Origin: Adineta steineri
Lineage: Eukaryota; Rotifera; Eurotatoria; Adinetida; Adinetidae
Assembly (NCBI GenBank): GCA_905250115.1
Contig: CAJNOI010000078.1
Location: forward strand, 186,001 to 250,000
Reading direction: 5' to 3'
DNA length: 64,000 bases
Shown here: piece after piece, positions 51,268 through 62,300 of the stretch
How the letters are laid out: each line of letters opens with the position of its first letter
Position numbering within the stretch: the first letter of the stretch is position 1
Translations under genes and position numbers: made by a program
The notes under the pieces: generated by a model
Seen by the model: the letters and a program-made list of their open reading frames with translations, nothing else
Database searches by the model: none
What the model was told of the DNA's origin: nothing

Positions 51268-53135
51268 ATATACAAACAATAACAATAGGACAGAAATTAA
51301 AAATAAGTATTTTAACATTTAATTTATTTAAAAACCGGAACAAACGATCTGCAGAACAATTACAGCGACAACGTTTTTCAACACGTTTTTTTCTCATGAT
51401 TACTATAATTACTTTAATTATTTTAGTATTTTATGTTTCTTTTGAAAATATTACACATATGATTATTAAGAATAATCCAACAATTATTGAATTTAATAAA
51501 CTTTATCAAGAATATCCAAATACTATTCAATGTCCATGTCAAACATATTCAATTGCATATGAACAATTTATTACATTTCAACCTCATTTACATTCAATTT
51601 GTTCAAGTACATTTGTTGATGAAACTTCACAATGGCTTGTAATTGATTATCCACAAACAATGCCAATACATTCTGCTCGAAAAGATGATTTTCGACAAAT
51701 TGGAAGTCCGTTTTTTCAACTTTTAAATTCATTTTGTAATTTATCAAATAAAACAGTCTATGCAGAATTAAGAACATTTGATTCAAGTAGATTTATTACA
51801 TTAAATTTAATTACATATGAACAATTTCAAACTCAAATGAATCAATTAATTGATCAATTTTTACAAAATACAGCTCGTGCATTTATTAATTCACTCTTTT
51901 TTGCGGAAAATATGACTGCAGCAAATATGTTATTTTCTGCATTTCAATCGGATTCATTGTATTCATCAGGATCTCCAGTATATGATGAGTATAGGTTTAC
52001 AGATTATCAATATATCTATGATCGAATAGATCAAATATATAATTCAAATGAAACTGGAATTGATTGTGATTGTCAAAGTACACCATGGTGTATTCAACAA
52101 GCAATTGTTTATGATTTAGATACAATAACACAACTGTTTTCTCCACCAGGTAAAGTTCTTTATATATCTATATCTGTATAAATGTAAAAGAAAATAGATT
52201 TGAGAAGATGTAAATATTACTGAAAAAATTGTTGTTATTATTTTTTTATGCTTTTACTTATCATCATCAATATCGCGACAAGCAACATTTGCCTATATGG
52301 TTGCTGGAAAACGACACATGAAGATCTTTTTACTATTCTTTTCTCTTCACTTTTGGTTTTTCAGAAAACTTTCTGATTTCTAAATTTTCACAGGGCAAAC
52401 TTAGTGGAAATCTACTTTTTATCGTAATGAATGTAGCCTTATTTTTCACAGAAAATCCTTTATTTCAGAAGAACTCAGTTCTCTAAGAATTCCTCTTTTT
52501 TTTTAAAAAATCGTAATTGGAGATCAGTTTTATACGAATATATGATTTATTTAGATATTTTCTTTGTTTATTTTACAGAAATGATTTAAAAAAACTGTAT
52601 TGATCAAATATTTAGAAATTATAGAGTCTTTCTTTTGAATAAGTGCATAATATGTTCTGATGAAAAATATATGTATATTTCATTATTTTAAGGTATATTT
52701 GTTGGATGTTATCTTGTTGAAGCAGTTTTACAAAGTGATCTAAGATGTTTCTTCGATATTGGTTGTTTACAACAGTTGATTGATAGTTTATCTTTGGTGA
52801 ATATCAGCGCATCGGATATTATTTTAAATTCAACAGCAAGTCATTATCAAGAAAAAAGTTCTTTATTAGAAATTGTTTCAAATTTAATGATTGAAGAATG
52901 GAATAATCAAACATTTTATGATAACTATTTTAATATATGTCAACCATCAGTTTGTACAGCAACATATGTTAGCCGTGGAAATATTATTTATATTATAACA
53001 ACAACTATAGGATTGATTGGAGGATTAACAAAAGTCTATATATTTATTGCACCAATATTTATAAAGATTATGGTACATGTAATTATTCCGTTTATACGAA
53101 AAAAATGTGGTATGAATAACGATGGAGAGATATGA
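51268..53135 (+). CDS. Two-TM Cys-rich ectodomain protein, paralog 3 (5' exon unresolved)
   Basis: Exon 51268–52149 (acceptor TTTCTTAG, phase 1, the same phase as paralog 2), a 543-base intron, then 52693–53135. TM1 is FFLMITIITLIILVFYVSF. The ectodomain begins IQCPCQTYSIAYEQFITFQP, then HSICSSTFV, and after the intron has GIFVGCYLVEAVLQSDLRCF, then CLQQL. VEEWN is replaced by IEEWNNQTFYDNYFNICQPS, followed by VCTATY and TM2 (IIYIITTTIGLIGGLTKVY). The intron falls inside the PPG|IFVGCY motif (phase 1), about nine codons from the intron of paralog 2 (phase 0), so the two introns are not simply the same site. Function unknown. Confidence 0.72.
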
Positions 53136-53267
53136 TAGAATGGCTGGTGAATCTTTGACTTTTCTGCTTCACTTTTAAGTCAATGTTGTCTTGCATATTA
53201 TTTACATTAATAATAATAATAAAATGATTTTCTTACATATTATTTACATTTAAAGTATGTAGTAAAG

Positions 53268-53392
53268 TCATTTTATCATTGATTATAATATATCGCTTTA
53301 TTTTTTTCTTCATTTGCTTAAGTTTGTTTTATGTTATGTTTTAAATATTTATTTATACTCTTATAATTTTATTCAAATAATCCTGCAAAATA
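53268..53392 (+). repeat. Direct repeat copy A (partner at about 55618–55744)
   Basis: Shared blocks in the same order in both copies: CATTTTATCATTGATT, AATATATCGCTTTATTTTTT, TAAATATTTATTTATACTCT and AATAATCCT/GATAATCCT. I estimate close to nine in ten positions alike. The copies bracket the degenerate segment between them. Confidence 0.75.
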
Positions 53393-53473
53393 AAAAACTC
53401 ATGATTAATCTAAAAATTTCAAAATTAAACCAAAGAAAATGGAAGATAATGATTATGAATTTTGACATTTGAA

Positions 53474-53672
53474 AGGAGGGGTAGGCGTGGGTGGGTGCTG
53501 ATGTGGATGAGTATTATTTCTATCTCATACTCACACGCACATCCTCGAGATAGGAAGAGAAGGAGTAGGGTATGGGTGTGGGTGTGGCGTGGGTATGGGT
53601 GTGACGTGGGTATGAAATAAACAATGTCAATACCGGCATCCAAACATGTACACCCACACCTACACCCACCCT
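53474..53672. repeat. G-rich degenerate TGTGGG-like tract with inverted C-rich end
   Basis: A run of GGGTGTGG/GTGGGTATGGG variants (53565–53612) and GGGTAGGCGTGGGTGGGTG at 53478–53496, then an inverted C-rich partner (ACCCACACCTACACCCACCC at 53652–53671). GC far above the surroundings. The unit resembles the TGTGGG telomere repeat reported for bdelloids, but copies are irregular. Either an interstitial telomere-like tract or a G-rich fold-back element. Confidence 0.55.
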
Positions 53673-53719
53673 CAATCAAAATCGTACGAATCTTACTTCA
53701 TTATATTCTATTTCAGATG

Positions 53720-55135
53720 GGCGTTGCGCATCAATAATTACTGCGAGTTTTGGAGAGTTATACGCACATGTATCTCAACAACATTATAAGTTAGTGAAGT
53801 CGATAATGATGAACAGACATTCTTTTAATCATTGTATTTTTTTAAGAGGAAAAGGAAACCTTGGAGGACACAATTGTTTTACTCATTATCCATGCCCAAT
53901 TCAGAAAGCAATAAAGATAAATTGTGGTTCAACAGCATTATCTCAAACATGATACCTTCATTACAACACGTGTATACTGTATCATTCTTACTTGATGAAG
54001 TAGAATATATTCCACGACAAAACATTTATGATAAACCATAAATTAAAAAAAAAGTATGTATGAAGTCTTGCATTTTGAATACTTATCTATAATTATTTAA
54101 GGTGCATTTGACGTTGATGTCGGACAAAAACGGAAAAGGTTGCGTCCGATGGATAATCGTGAATATCATCATCCTTCTTATCGAACTGATATTGCATTAG
54201 AACAACCTGAAACAGATGCAACATTTGAGTATAGTAAGAGTGCATATTATTATATGTTTAATCGAGTATATGAACAATGGAAAGAAGTAACTAATGGTAA
54301 TAATCAAGAACATCTAGATATCATTATCTATAAAAATTCAAGGACAATACCTAGGTAATTTTTTTCTATTGACATTCAAGTATATCTTAGTGTGTACTAC
54401 TCTTTCGTTCAGGTTCATTTGTAATTTCGCTCGGTTTCGAGCTATAATGAGCATTTTATGGTGAGACGAGGTTTATTGTTTAGTTAATATTAAGGATGTG
54501 ATGGAGCCACCTTTTCAAGTATCAAATGATTTTATTGAAGCTGAAAAAACAGTAATGGAAGAAGCTTGATAAAATTACTTTTTTCAGTGTTTTATTACTA
54601 GTTTCTTTTATTTAGAATTTAGTCATGGAAATTCTCCGGCAGAAAATGAAAAGTTTTAATCTTGCAGACGCAATGGTTCAACGATGTCAATGGGAGGTGT
54701 TGATGGCTTGTACTAAATTAAATGCAACTCATTTAGTAAATATTCCTTCAAATTCGATAGGATTAGAATTATATTTTCTTGCATCTGCACTTCGCAATAA
54801 TCATACTTTTTTATTTGAGCCAGAATCTAATAAAAAAATGTGCTGTTGGATGGATGAATTGACTTTGGCTCGTAAGCAAAATAACAATTCCTTTTCATAT
54901 TTTATTTAGTTAAACACTTTATATTATATTATCATAGATGCACACCAAACTGCACGTATCGCTGCACAATTAAGTCATGTTAAAATTGGCAATAGAGTTA
55001 TTAACAAAACTCATTAGTAAACAAAATTTTAATACATTTAAATCTGTTTCATATAATACCTATTGTGAATTGGTTGATTTCATTCAAACTGCATACCCAC
55101 CTGTTAGTAGCACAATTATTAATATATCAGGTATG
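53720..55135 (+). pseudogene. Decayed multi-exon gene, product unknown
   Basis: Several protein-like pieces lie in order but do not join into one frame: a piece around 53840–54041 (KPWRTQLFYSLSMPNSESNK), an exon at about 54104–54356 (DNREYHHPSYRTDIALEQPE, then YYYMFNRVYEQWKEV), an exon ending near 54870 (ADAMVQRCQWEVLMACTKLN, then GLELYFLASALRNN), and an exon from 54940 (AHQTARIAAQLSHV). After LSHV the frame closes, yet the next bases read well in a shifted frame (LKLAIELLTKLISKQNFNTF, then YCELVDFIQTAYPP). That is a frameshift without an intron. No domain recognised. Confidence 0.5.
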
Positions 55136-55167
55136 AAATAACTTTAACTTTTTATTTTATCCATTTT

Positions 55168-55568
55168 CATAATTTTAATAATAATTTTTATATCTTTATT
55201 TTTTATTTTTCAATAAATAATAATAATCTAATATATGTTTTCATAGTTTAACAATAAAATATAAATGAAATACTTGAGATATTATATATTAAATTATCTA
55301 TTCTTACTTAAATGTATAATATTTAATTGTTCCTTCTTTTTTTGATTTTTTTTATATTATAATTTTTATATGTTTATCTTATCTTATTTGATTAAATAAA
55401 TAATTATATAGTTATATATATATTATTAATTTATTTTATCTTATCTATATCATTAAATAGGTTAAGAATTATATTTTATTGTTAAATTATGAAAATATAT
55501 ATTAGATTATTATTATTATTTATTGAAAAATAAAAAATAAAGATATAAAAATTATCATTAAAACTATG
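55168..55568. repeat. AT-rich inverted repeat, ~100-base arms
   Basis: The arm 55168–55264 and the reverse complement of 55469–55568 are almost identical (shared blocks ATTTTTATATCTTTATTTTT, TTTTTCAATAAATAATAATA, TAACAATAAAATATAA). About 200 bases lie between. A 14-base direct repeat (ATTTTATCCATTTT) occurs just outside each side, at about 55154 and 55596. Probably a fold-back transposon or collapsed palindrome. Confidence 0.75.
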
Positions 55569-55617
55569 AATAAAACCTTCCTAAAACGTAATAAATTTTA
55601 TCCATTTTATCGATAAC

Positions 55618-55744
55618 ATCATTTTATCATTGATTAATATATCGCTTTATTTTTTTTTCTTCATTTGCTAAAGTTCATTTTATGTCATAGTTTAAATATT
55701 TATTTATACTCTTACAATTTTATCCAGATAATCCTACAAAACAA
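55618..55744 (+). repeat. Direct repeat copy B
   Basis: Second copy of the 3' flank of paralog 3 (see 53268–53392), in the same orientation, about 2.3 kb downstream. Confidence 0.75.
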
Positions 55745-55745
55745 A

Positions 55746-56368
55746 ATATCTCAATATAAAATAAATAAAGTAACAATAGAATTATCGAGAGTGTCTTCGG
55801 TAATAAATTTGGCAATTAAACACATCTCTTCTATAATTTTGTTTCGTAGAATGTGAATTAATATTGCATCCATAGTTTATTTTGCGATAGATATTACTTG
55901 ATATTAACGTGAATAACAAATATGAATCACTCTACACGTATATTTTATAGGTATATATTGTAGTAGCAAGCGAATTCAGAAGTATGCACATATACATACA
56001 CGATAAAAGCACATAAAGAGATGTGTGCATTCTACCATAACGATTGCTAAATACATATACAGTCTTTCTCTCCCATGCTTGTTTTACAATCATTATATTT
56101 TTTGTCGACAATATTAAATAATACTCGCTTTTCTTCGTATAATACAAATATAACATCGCAAAAAAATATATATATATAATACGTGGCAGTAACTTAAGTT
56201 AATATTTTCTTTTTTTTTATAGATTCTTAAACAATCAGCAATCATCATTGCTATAGTTCTGCTCCTGATCTTTTATTCAGAAGATTTTAAAAGTAAATAT
56301 CGCCAATAATAATAATCATCAATTTTAATTCTCTTCTAATCTAGTTCAAGAATAATTTTCGATCTAAA
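55746..56368. other. Intergenic upstream of the NHL gene
   Basis: AT-rich, with a (TA)n run near 56170. Presumed promoter and 5' UTR of the mosaic gene. No further feature recognised. Confidence 0.5.
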
Positions 56369-59300
56369 ATGAACGGCTGGCCACGGTAAAAAAATCACTG
56401 TTACTCATCTCGCGTGCTCTTGTTTTTTCGAAATTTACATTATTTTCTATTTAATATTCTTTTTTTTTCTGTAGTATAAAATCGATCATTGTCCAAACAA
56501 TGTGGTGTCTCTTTATAATTTGGATTTTAGCGGTTTTCACTGGTTTCATCTTTACGTTTTTACCAAGACATGAAAATAGTCAAAGTGGTCTTATTGGCTT
56601 TACTGATGATTCAGGTAGAGATGAAGAAATGACTTTTATATGTAAAGAGATATTTTAAAAATGTGGAATCATGCATTCGAATTAATACTATATTAAATCG
56701 ATAGGCTTAAATCAGATCAGAGAGAGAAATAATATTAAATATTTATCGTTACTTGTCAATGAGTATTAATTTAATATAATATCATATAAAAAAATGGATT
56801 TAGCATATTAAAAGATTTTCTTATTTGCTTTATTTTTGTAGCTTCAACCCAGTTAAATCTTAATTATAAGACGAGTATTCAGAACAATGGTTCCCTGAAT
56901 GTTTCAAATCTATCTGACCTAGCAACACAGGTAAAGACATCTGTATCAATTCAAATAAATTCACAAGATATTTTTCTTTGAAGATTGCCGATACATATAG
57001 TGTATCACATAAAACTATTAGAGTATTTTCTGCGAGATTTGTTCAAAGTCTCATAATAACACGGCGCAAACGAGAAATGTAAGTATTTTTTATCATTTTA
57101 TTTTACTATCATCGAAGATATATATATGTTAAGCATGTGAGCGAAAGTATCATACTTTGAATTTAGTTTTCGAGCTTGCTACTACTAAACATGACATACT
57201 TAGATCAAACATATTTATATGGTAAAACTATTTGACATATTTTTCATTATTAAAAAAGAAGTAATATAATTAAAGTATGGATGATACAAAACTCTTGTCT
57301 TATCTTAGATGACTCTTCACAGTTACGAAATTAACATGATTCTACTTCTGCTAGACTTAGATTCTAAAAATCTAATTATTCAAATGAATTAGATATTAAA
57401 AATATATTAGAAGTGAATTTTTTATTGTGTTTATAATGTATTTTTGTTTTAGTGTAACAAATGACATGAATGCGACTAACCAAATGGAAAATCTATTTGT
57501 AATTGGAATTGAAATCAGATACCCAACCACATGTCATGGTGTAATAATATGCAACAATCGTTTTATTAATGGTTTCCGAAGAACGGTTCAGTTAGGTCCA
57601 TCACAACTCAGTTTCGTTGTATCATTTACCAACGGTATCACATTAAATATTGATGCTATTTTTCAATCGCTGAGTAGGGTAATCATCTACAACACAACGG
57701 ACACAACAATGACTAGTAAGAACTTTCTCTCATTTTTACTAAAGTAGTTTCATATATATTCATCTTCGGTATGAGATTCATTATAGCATTGACACAGATC
57801 TGAAGTATGAAAAACCCCAAAAGGATATTTCTCCATACAGCTATAAGATATATAGACGCTCGAATAGTATTCTGCTAGTGGAACTATATATCTGATGAAG
57901 TGTAATTATACTGTGATTGATTAATAAAAAGAATAAGAAATATGCTGGAAAAAACGGAATAGTTATATTTACTTACTAGAACATGATATTCAGCGGAACA
58001 TGAAAGATGTTAATCATACATATAATAAGTTAAATTAGTAGACAATACATTTTCTACGATAACTCTTCAAGTAGACTAAATGTAGCATGTGCTCTATTTA
58101 ATATTTGATCTGTAAAATTCTTTTTTAAATAAATTATTGTCGTTTGTATAGCAACGACAACTTCTACAACTACAAGCGCAATTACAACGACTTCGTTAAC
58201 TAGCTATGCTACAACTATAACGCCAACTAGCAGCAGTACCGCGACAACGTCAACTGAGAGCAGCACAGCATCAACTAGCAGCAGCACAACGCCAACTAGC
58301 ACAAGCACAACCATAACACCAACTGATAGCAGCACAGCATCACCTAGCAGCAGCACAACGTCAACTGAGAGCGACATCACAACAACATCAACTAGCAGCA
58401 GCACTACGTTAACTGAGAGCAGCACCACAACGACATCAACTAGCAGCACTACGTCAACTGAGAGCAGCACCACGACAACGTCAACTAGCACTAGCACAAC
58501 GACGACAATAACAACCAGCAGCAGCACCACAACCACCACGACAACATCAACTACTAGCAGTACAACTACAACCTCAACAAGTACGACCACATCGACAACG
58601 ACAACGACAACGACAACTATGATTACAAATCCATGTGAGTAAAAAGAAACTATAAATAATTTTTGTAGTATTTGCAGTATGAATGGTTTAAATCTTTTAT
58701 CTAAAATAATTGAAATTCTATCATGTAATATTTATTTCTAATATTTATCAATAGACATGAGAATTAATTGTATAAGCTAAGCAATTCGCGTATTAATATT
58801 TTATAATTTATATCATTTTTAGGTGCATTCGGTGATTTAGGTTGGAATACAACAGGTATTACTGTAATCAGTTCACCACCAAATATGGGAGCTTCGGGTG
58901 TATTCGTTGGCTTAGATGGTACTTTATATTCTGTGGATGAGAATAGTAATTTCGTTGTATGGAAACTATTAAATAATGCTGTAAATGTAACAATCGCAGT
59001 TGGATTGTATCAATCACAAGGGTCTAATAGTTCTCAACTCAATTATCCAAATGATATTTATGTCGATAGATATGGAAATTTATATGTAAGTGATTCTAGC
59101 AATCAACGAATACAAAAGTTCAGTAATGGATCAACAATAAATGGACAAACGATTGCAGGTGTAACTGGAGTAGCTAGCTCTGCATTGAATCAATTCAACA
59201 CGCCGCGATATTTTACTTTTGATGCTACAGATACATATATGTATATTGCTGACTATTATTGTCATCGAATTATGCGCTATTCAACGAATTCGACTGGAGG

Positions 59301-62300
59301 TACTAATGGAACACTGGTAGCTGGTGGAAGTGGAGCATATAATCAAAACACATCGGTGAACGGGCCATGGGGTATTCATTATTTGTCATCTGTAAGCAGT
59401 GATCTATTTATAACAAACAATTATGGACATACAGTAATGCGTTGGACTCCTGGTGCTACTTCAGGCACTTTCGTTGCTGGTACGCCAGGTGTTGCAGGTT
59501 CTAATTCTACTCTCTTAAATCAGCCGATGGGTATTAAAATTGATTCTTATTTGAACATGTACGTTGTTGACTATGGTAATCATAGAGTACAACTTTTTTG
59601 TGCAAACAATCAAACTGGCATCACTATCGCTGGAACTGGTGTCGCTGGTAGTGGCGCAACACAATTAAGTAGTCCACGTGGTATTGCATTTGATTCAGCA
59701 ATGAATATGTATATTGGGGATTTCAATAACCATCGGGTCCAGAAATTTATCAAGCTCAACACAGCGGCAACATCGAGTGAGCAATATGCTTTTTTATTTG
59801 TAGTTACTTAAACGATAATTGTTTCGGTGGTCACAGGAAAAGGTTTTACTTTTAAATATCCTATGCTTACTATCTAGATAAATAACATTAGAGACGACTT
59901 CCTGATAGCACTTAAAATAGGATTAGTTTTTGACAACTGGATTCAACCTACGGTGAGGGAGTAAATAAAGGAAATATTTCAGAGGTAAAATTAATGATTT
60001 TTATTTTCGATCTTGCTTCTTTTTTGAAACTTGTATGTATTTTTGTCTTATAAAAGAGAAATAAAACAATTATTTTAGATAAACTTCAAATTACCTCTCG
60101 AATATGCCCTGAAGTATTTGTAGTAAAAATTTCGATCCGATCGGACGAAACTAGGGAGGAAGAGAGCTCATAAGCAGACAGGATTCGAAAAAACGCCATT
60201 CTTCAGTTTTCTTAAAAAAAAGAAAAAAACAAGATTGTATAGAATCTCTGTTTAAAATAGTATTTTATGAATCCAGTAACTTCGTACCGGTATGTTATTT
60301 GTAGTCGACTAATGTCTCAAATTGTAGATAATAATTGTATTGTAAAACTATTTTGCTTTTAGCTACAAATTTTACACTTCAATGGAACTCTACAGGCATC
60401 ACTGTAGCCGGTGATGTTGGTGGTTCGTCAGGTACAGCCGCCAATCGTTTTAGTGGGCCTTATGTTTTGAGATTTGATTCTTCAAATGCTCTCATTATCT
60501 CTGATACGTTAAACCATCGAATACAAAAATGGATCATAGGTAACTCAAGTGGTGTAACAATTGCCGGTCAGGCAAGTGGAACAGCAGGTTCTTCCTCTAA
60601 TTCTTTGTACCAGCCAGTCGGTATTGTACTCGACTCAAGTGACGGCATATACATCGCAGATAAAGCCAATAATCGAGTTATGTTCTGGGCAAATGGTGCA
60701 TCATCTGGCTCGATGATCGCTGGGACAGGTAATAAAAATAAGAAAAGTTTATTCTGTATTGCATTCACACTACCCAATCCAAGATTACTAGCTATAAAAT
60801 CATCAGAACGTGATCTACCTGTTATTGAGAAGTGTACCATAAAATAGTTACTTCGTAGTTTTCATCTTCATTGATTATTCTTAGTATTATTATAGGAAAC
60901 GAAAATGACATTTAGGAGTGTAATTGTTCATTCATAAAATGAATAATTGCCTATAGAATCATAGAAAGTTTGAAATTTTTCATAATTTTATAGGTAATTC
61001 TTATTTTCATAAGTTTTTGTGTGATATATCATCATTAGTCTTGCTATTTAAAATCTTAGCAATACATTCCTGAAATATTGTTTCACATGTTGACACTGTC
61101 TTTTTGAGCATATAAACAACAAATAAACAGTTCAAATACTAATAGTTTTATCCTCGAACTACACGCCTATAGTAGTGAGAGATTGCTTTCATAAAAATTA
61201 TTATATTCAAACTGTTTTCAGGTGTTAGTGGAAATGCAAGCAATCAGTTTAGAAATCCTAACATGATCGAACGCGTTTCAAGCTCGGGCACTCTGTACAT
61301 CAGTGATCTAGAGAATCATCGTGTGATGCAATATCTTAACGGTAGTTCATCCGGTACTGTGGTGGCTGGTGGAAACGGACCTGGGACAAACACCTCGCAA
61401 TTGTGGTACCCATTCGGATTTACTCTAGATTTATCGACGAATAGTCTAATAATTTCAAACTGTGATGCTCACAATGTTGTTCGTTGGGTGATAGGCGCTA
61501 CGAGTTGGACACTTCTTGCTGGCAGTGCTACTGGAGCAAGTGGATCTTCATCGACACTTTTGTATAATCCTATTGGTGTAGCAATAGATCGATATCACAA
61601 TCTATATGTAGCTGATGCAGCCAATCATCGGATTCAGCTTTTTTTGGCTGGTCAGTTTAGTGCTACGACGATTGCCGGTATTACTGGTTCACCTGGCATC
61701 GGCGCTACTCAATTAAATAGACCCTATGGAATATTATTCGATAACCAATTGAATTTATATGTATCAGACAATTCCAATAACAGAGTACAAAAATTTGCAT
61801 ATTATGGTACAACGGCAACTACGTCGACAACATCCACAACGACAACTACAACTACAATCGCAACTACAGCTACAACAAGAACTGCGAGTGAGTAATGTGG
61901 GCGATATTTTGTATTTTTTTTATGTTGATTTTTTAAAATAACTTTCGAGTAGTTTTGAGTGCCGATTGTTGTCCGTCTAGCAAAGTCACTGTAGAGATCA
62001 TTTTCTTTCTGATATTTGAACCAGCGAAAATTTTTTATTATTCAGTTGCTGTCACCGTACATCGGGTGTTTAACACACTCAATTGGCCTGGTTGTGTCTG
62101 GCATTTTTATAAGATTATTTCTTTCATAAAAAAAAGGTTCTGTCAGGATTGATCATTGTGATTACTCTATTCAATTATTACTAGATAGTAAAATGTTAAT
62201 AATGATAGATATCGTAACTGAGTAAAGTTGGAGAGCATTAATCGTTTTAAAATTTCTTTAGAGATACTTAACTCACATATTGAGGTTTGTTAGGAGATTT

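Larger units (their letters stand above)
53136..53719. other. Spacer after paralog 3: copy A of a direct repeat and G-rich sequence
   Basis: Holds the 3' flank of paralog 3, including repeat copy A (about 53268–53392), then the G-rich segment listed next. No coding exon. Confidence 0.5.

Noticed and set aside
46577..53135. Assignment of the three paralogs to the ENaC/degenerin or P2X channel families
   Set aside because: Topology is similar, but the pre-TM2 degenerin motif, the GxS selectivity motif and P2X ectodomain signatures are not visible.
53720..55135. An intact gene model joining all exons
   Set aside because: Frames could not be joined. After AAQLSHV the coding continues only in a shifted frame with no plausible intron, so a decayed gene is the safer call.
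58204..58590. Long minus-strand, Val/Leu-rich open frame
   Set aside because: It is the antisense of the Thr/Ser mucin repeat exon. The repeat unit keeps all frames open, and the plus-strand exon is spliced in frame on both sides.
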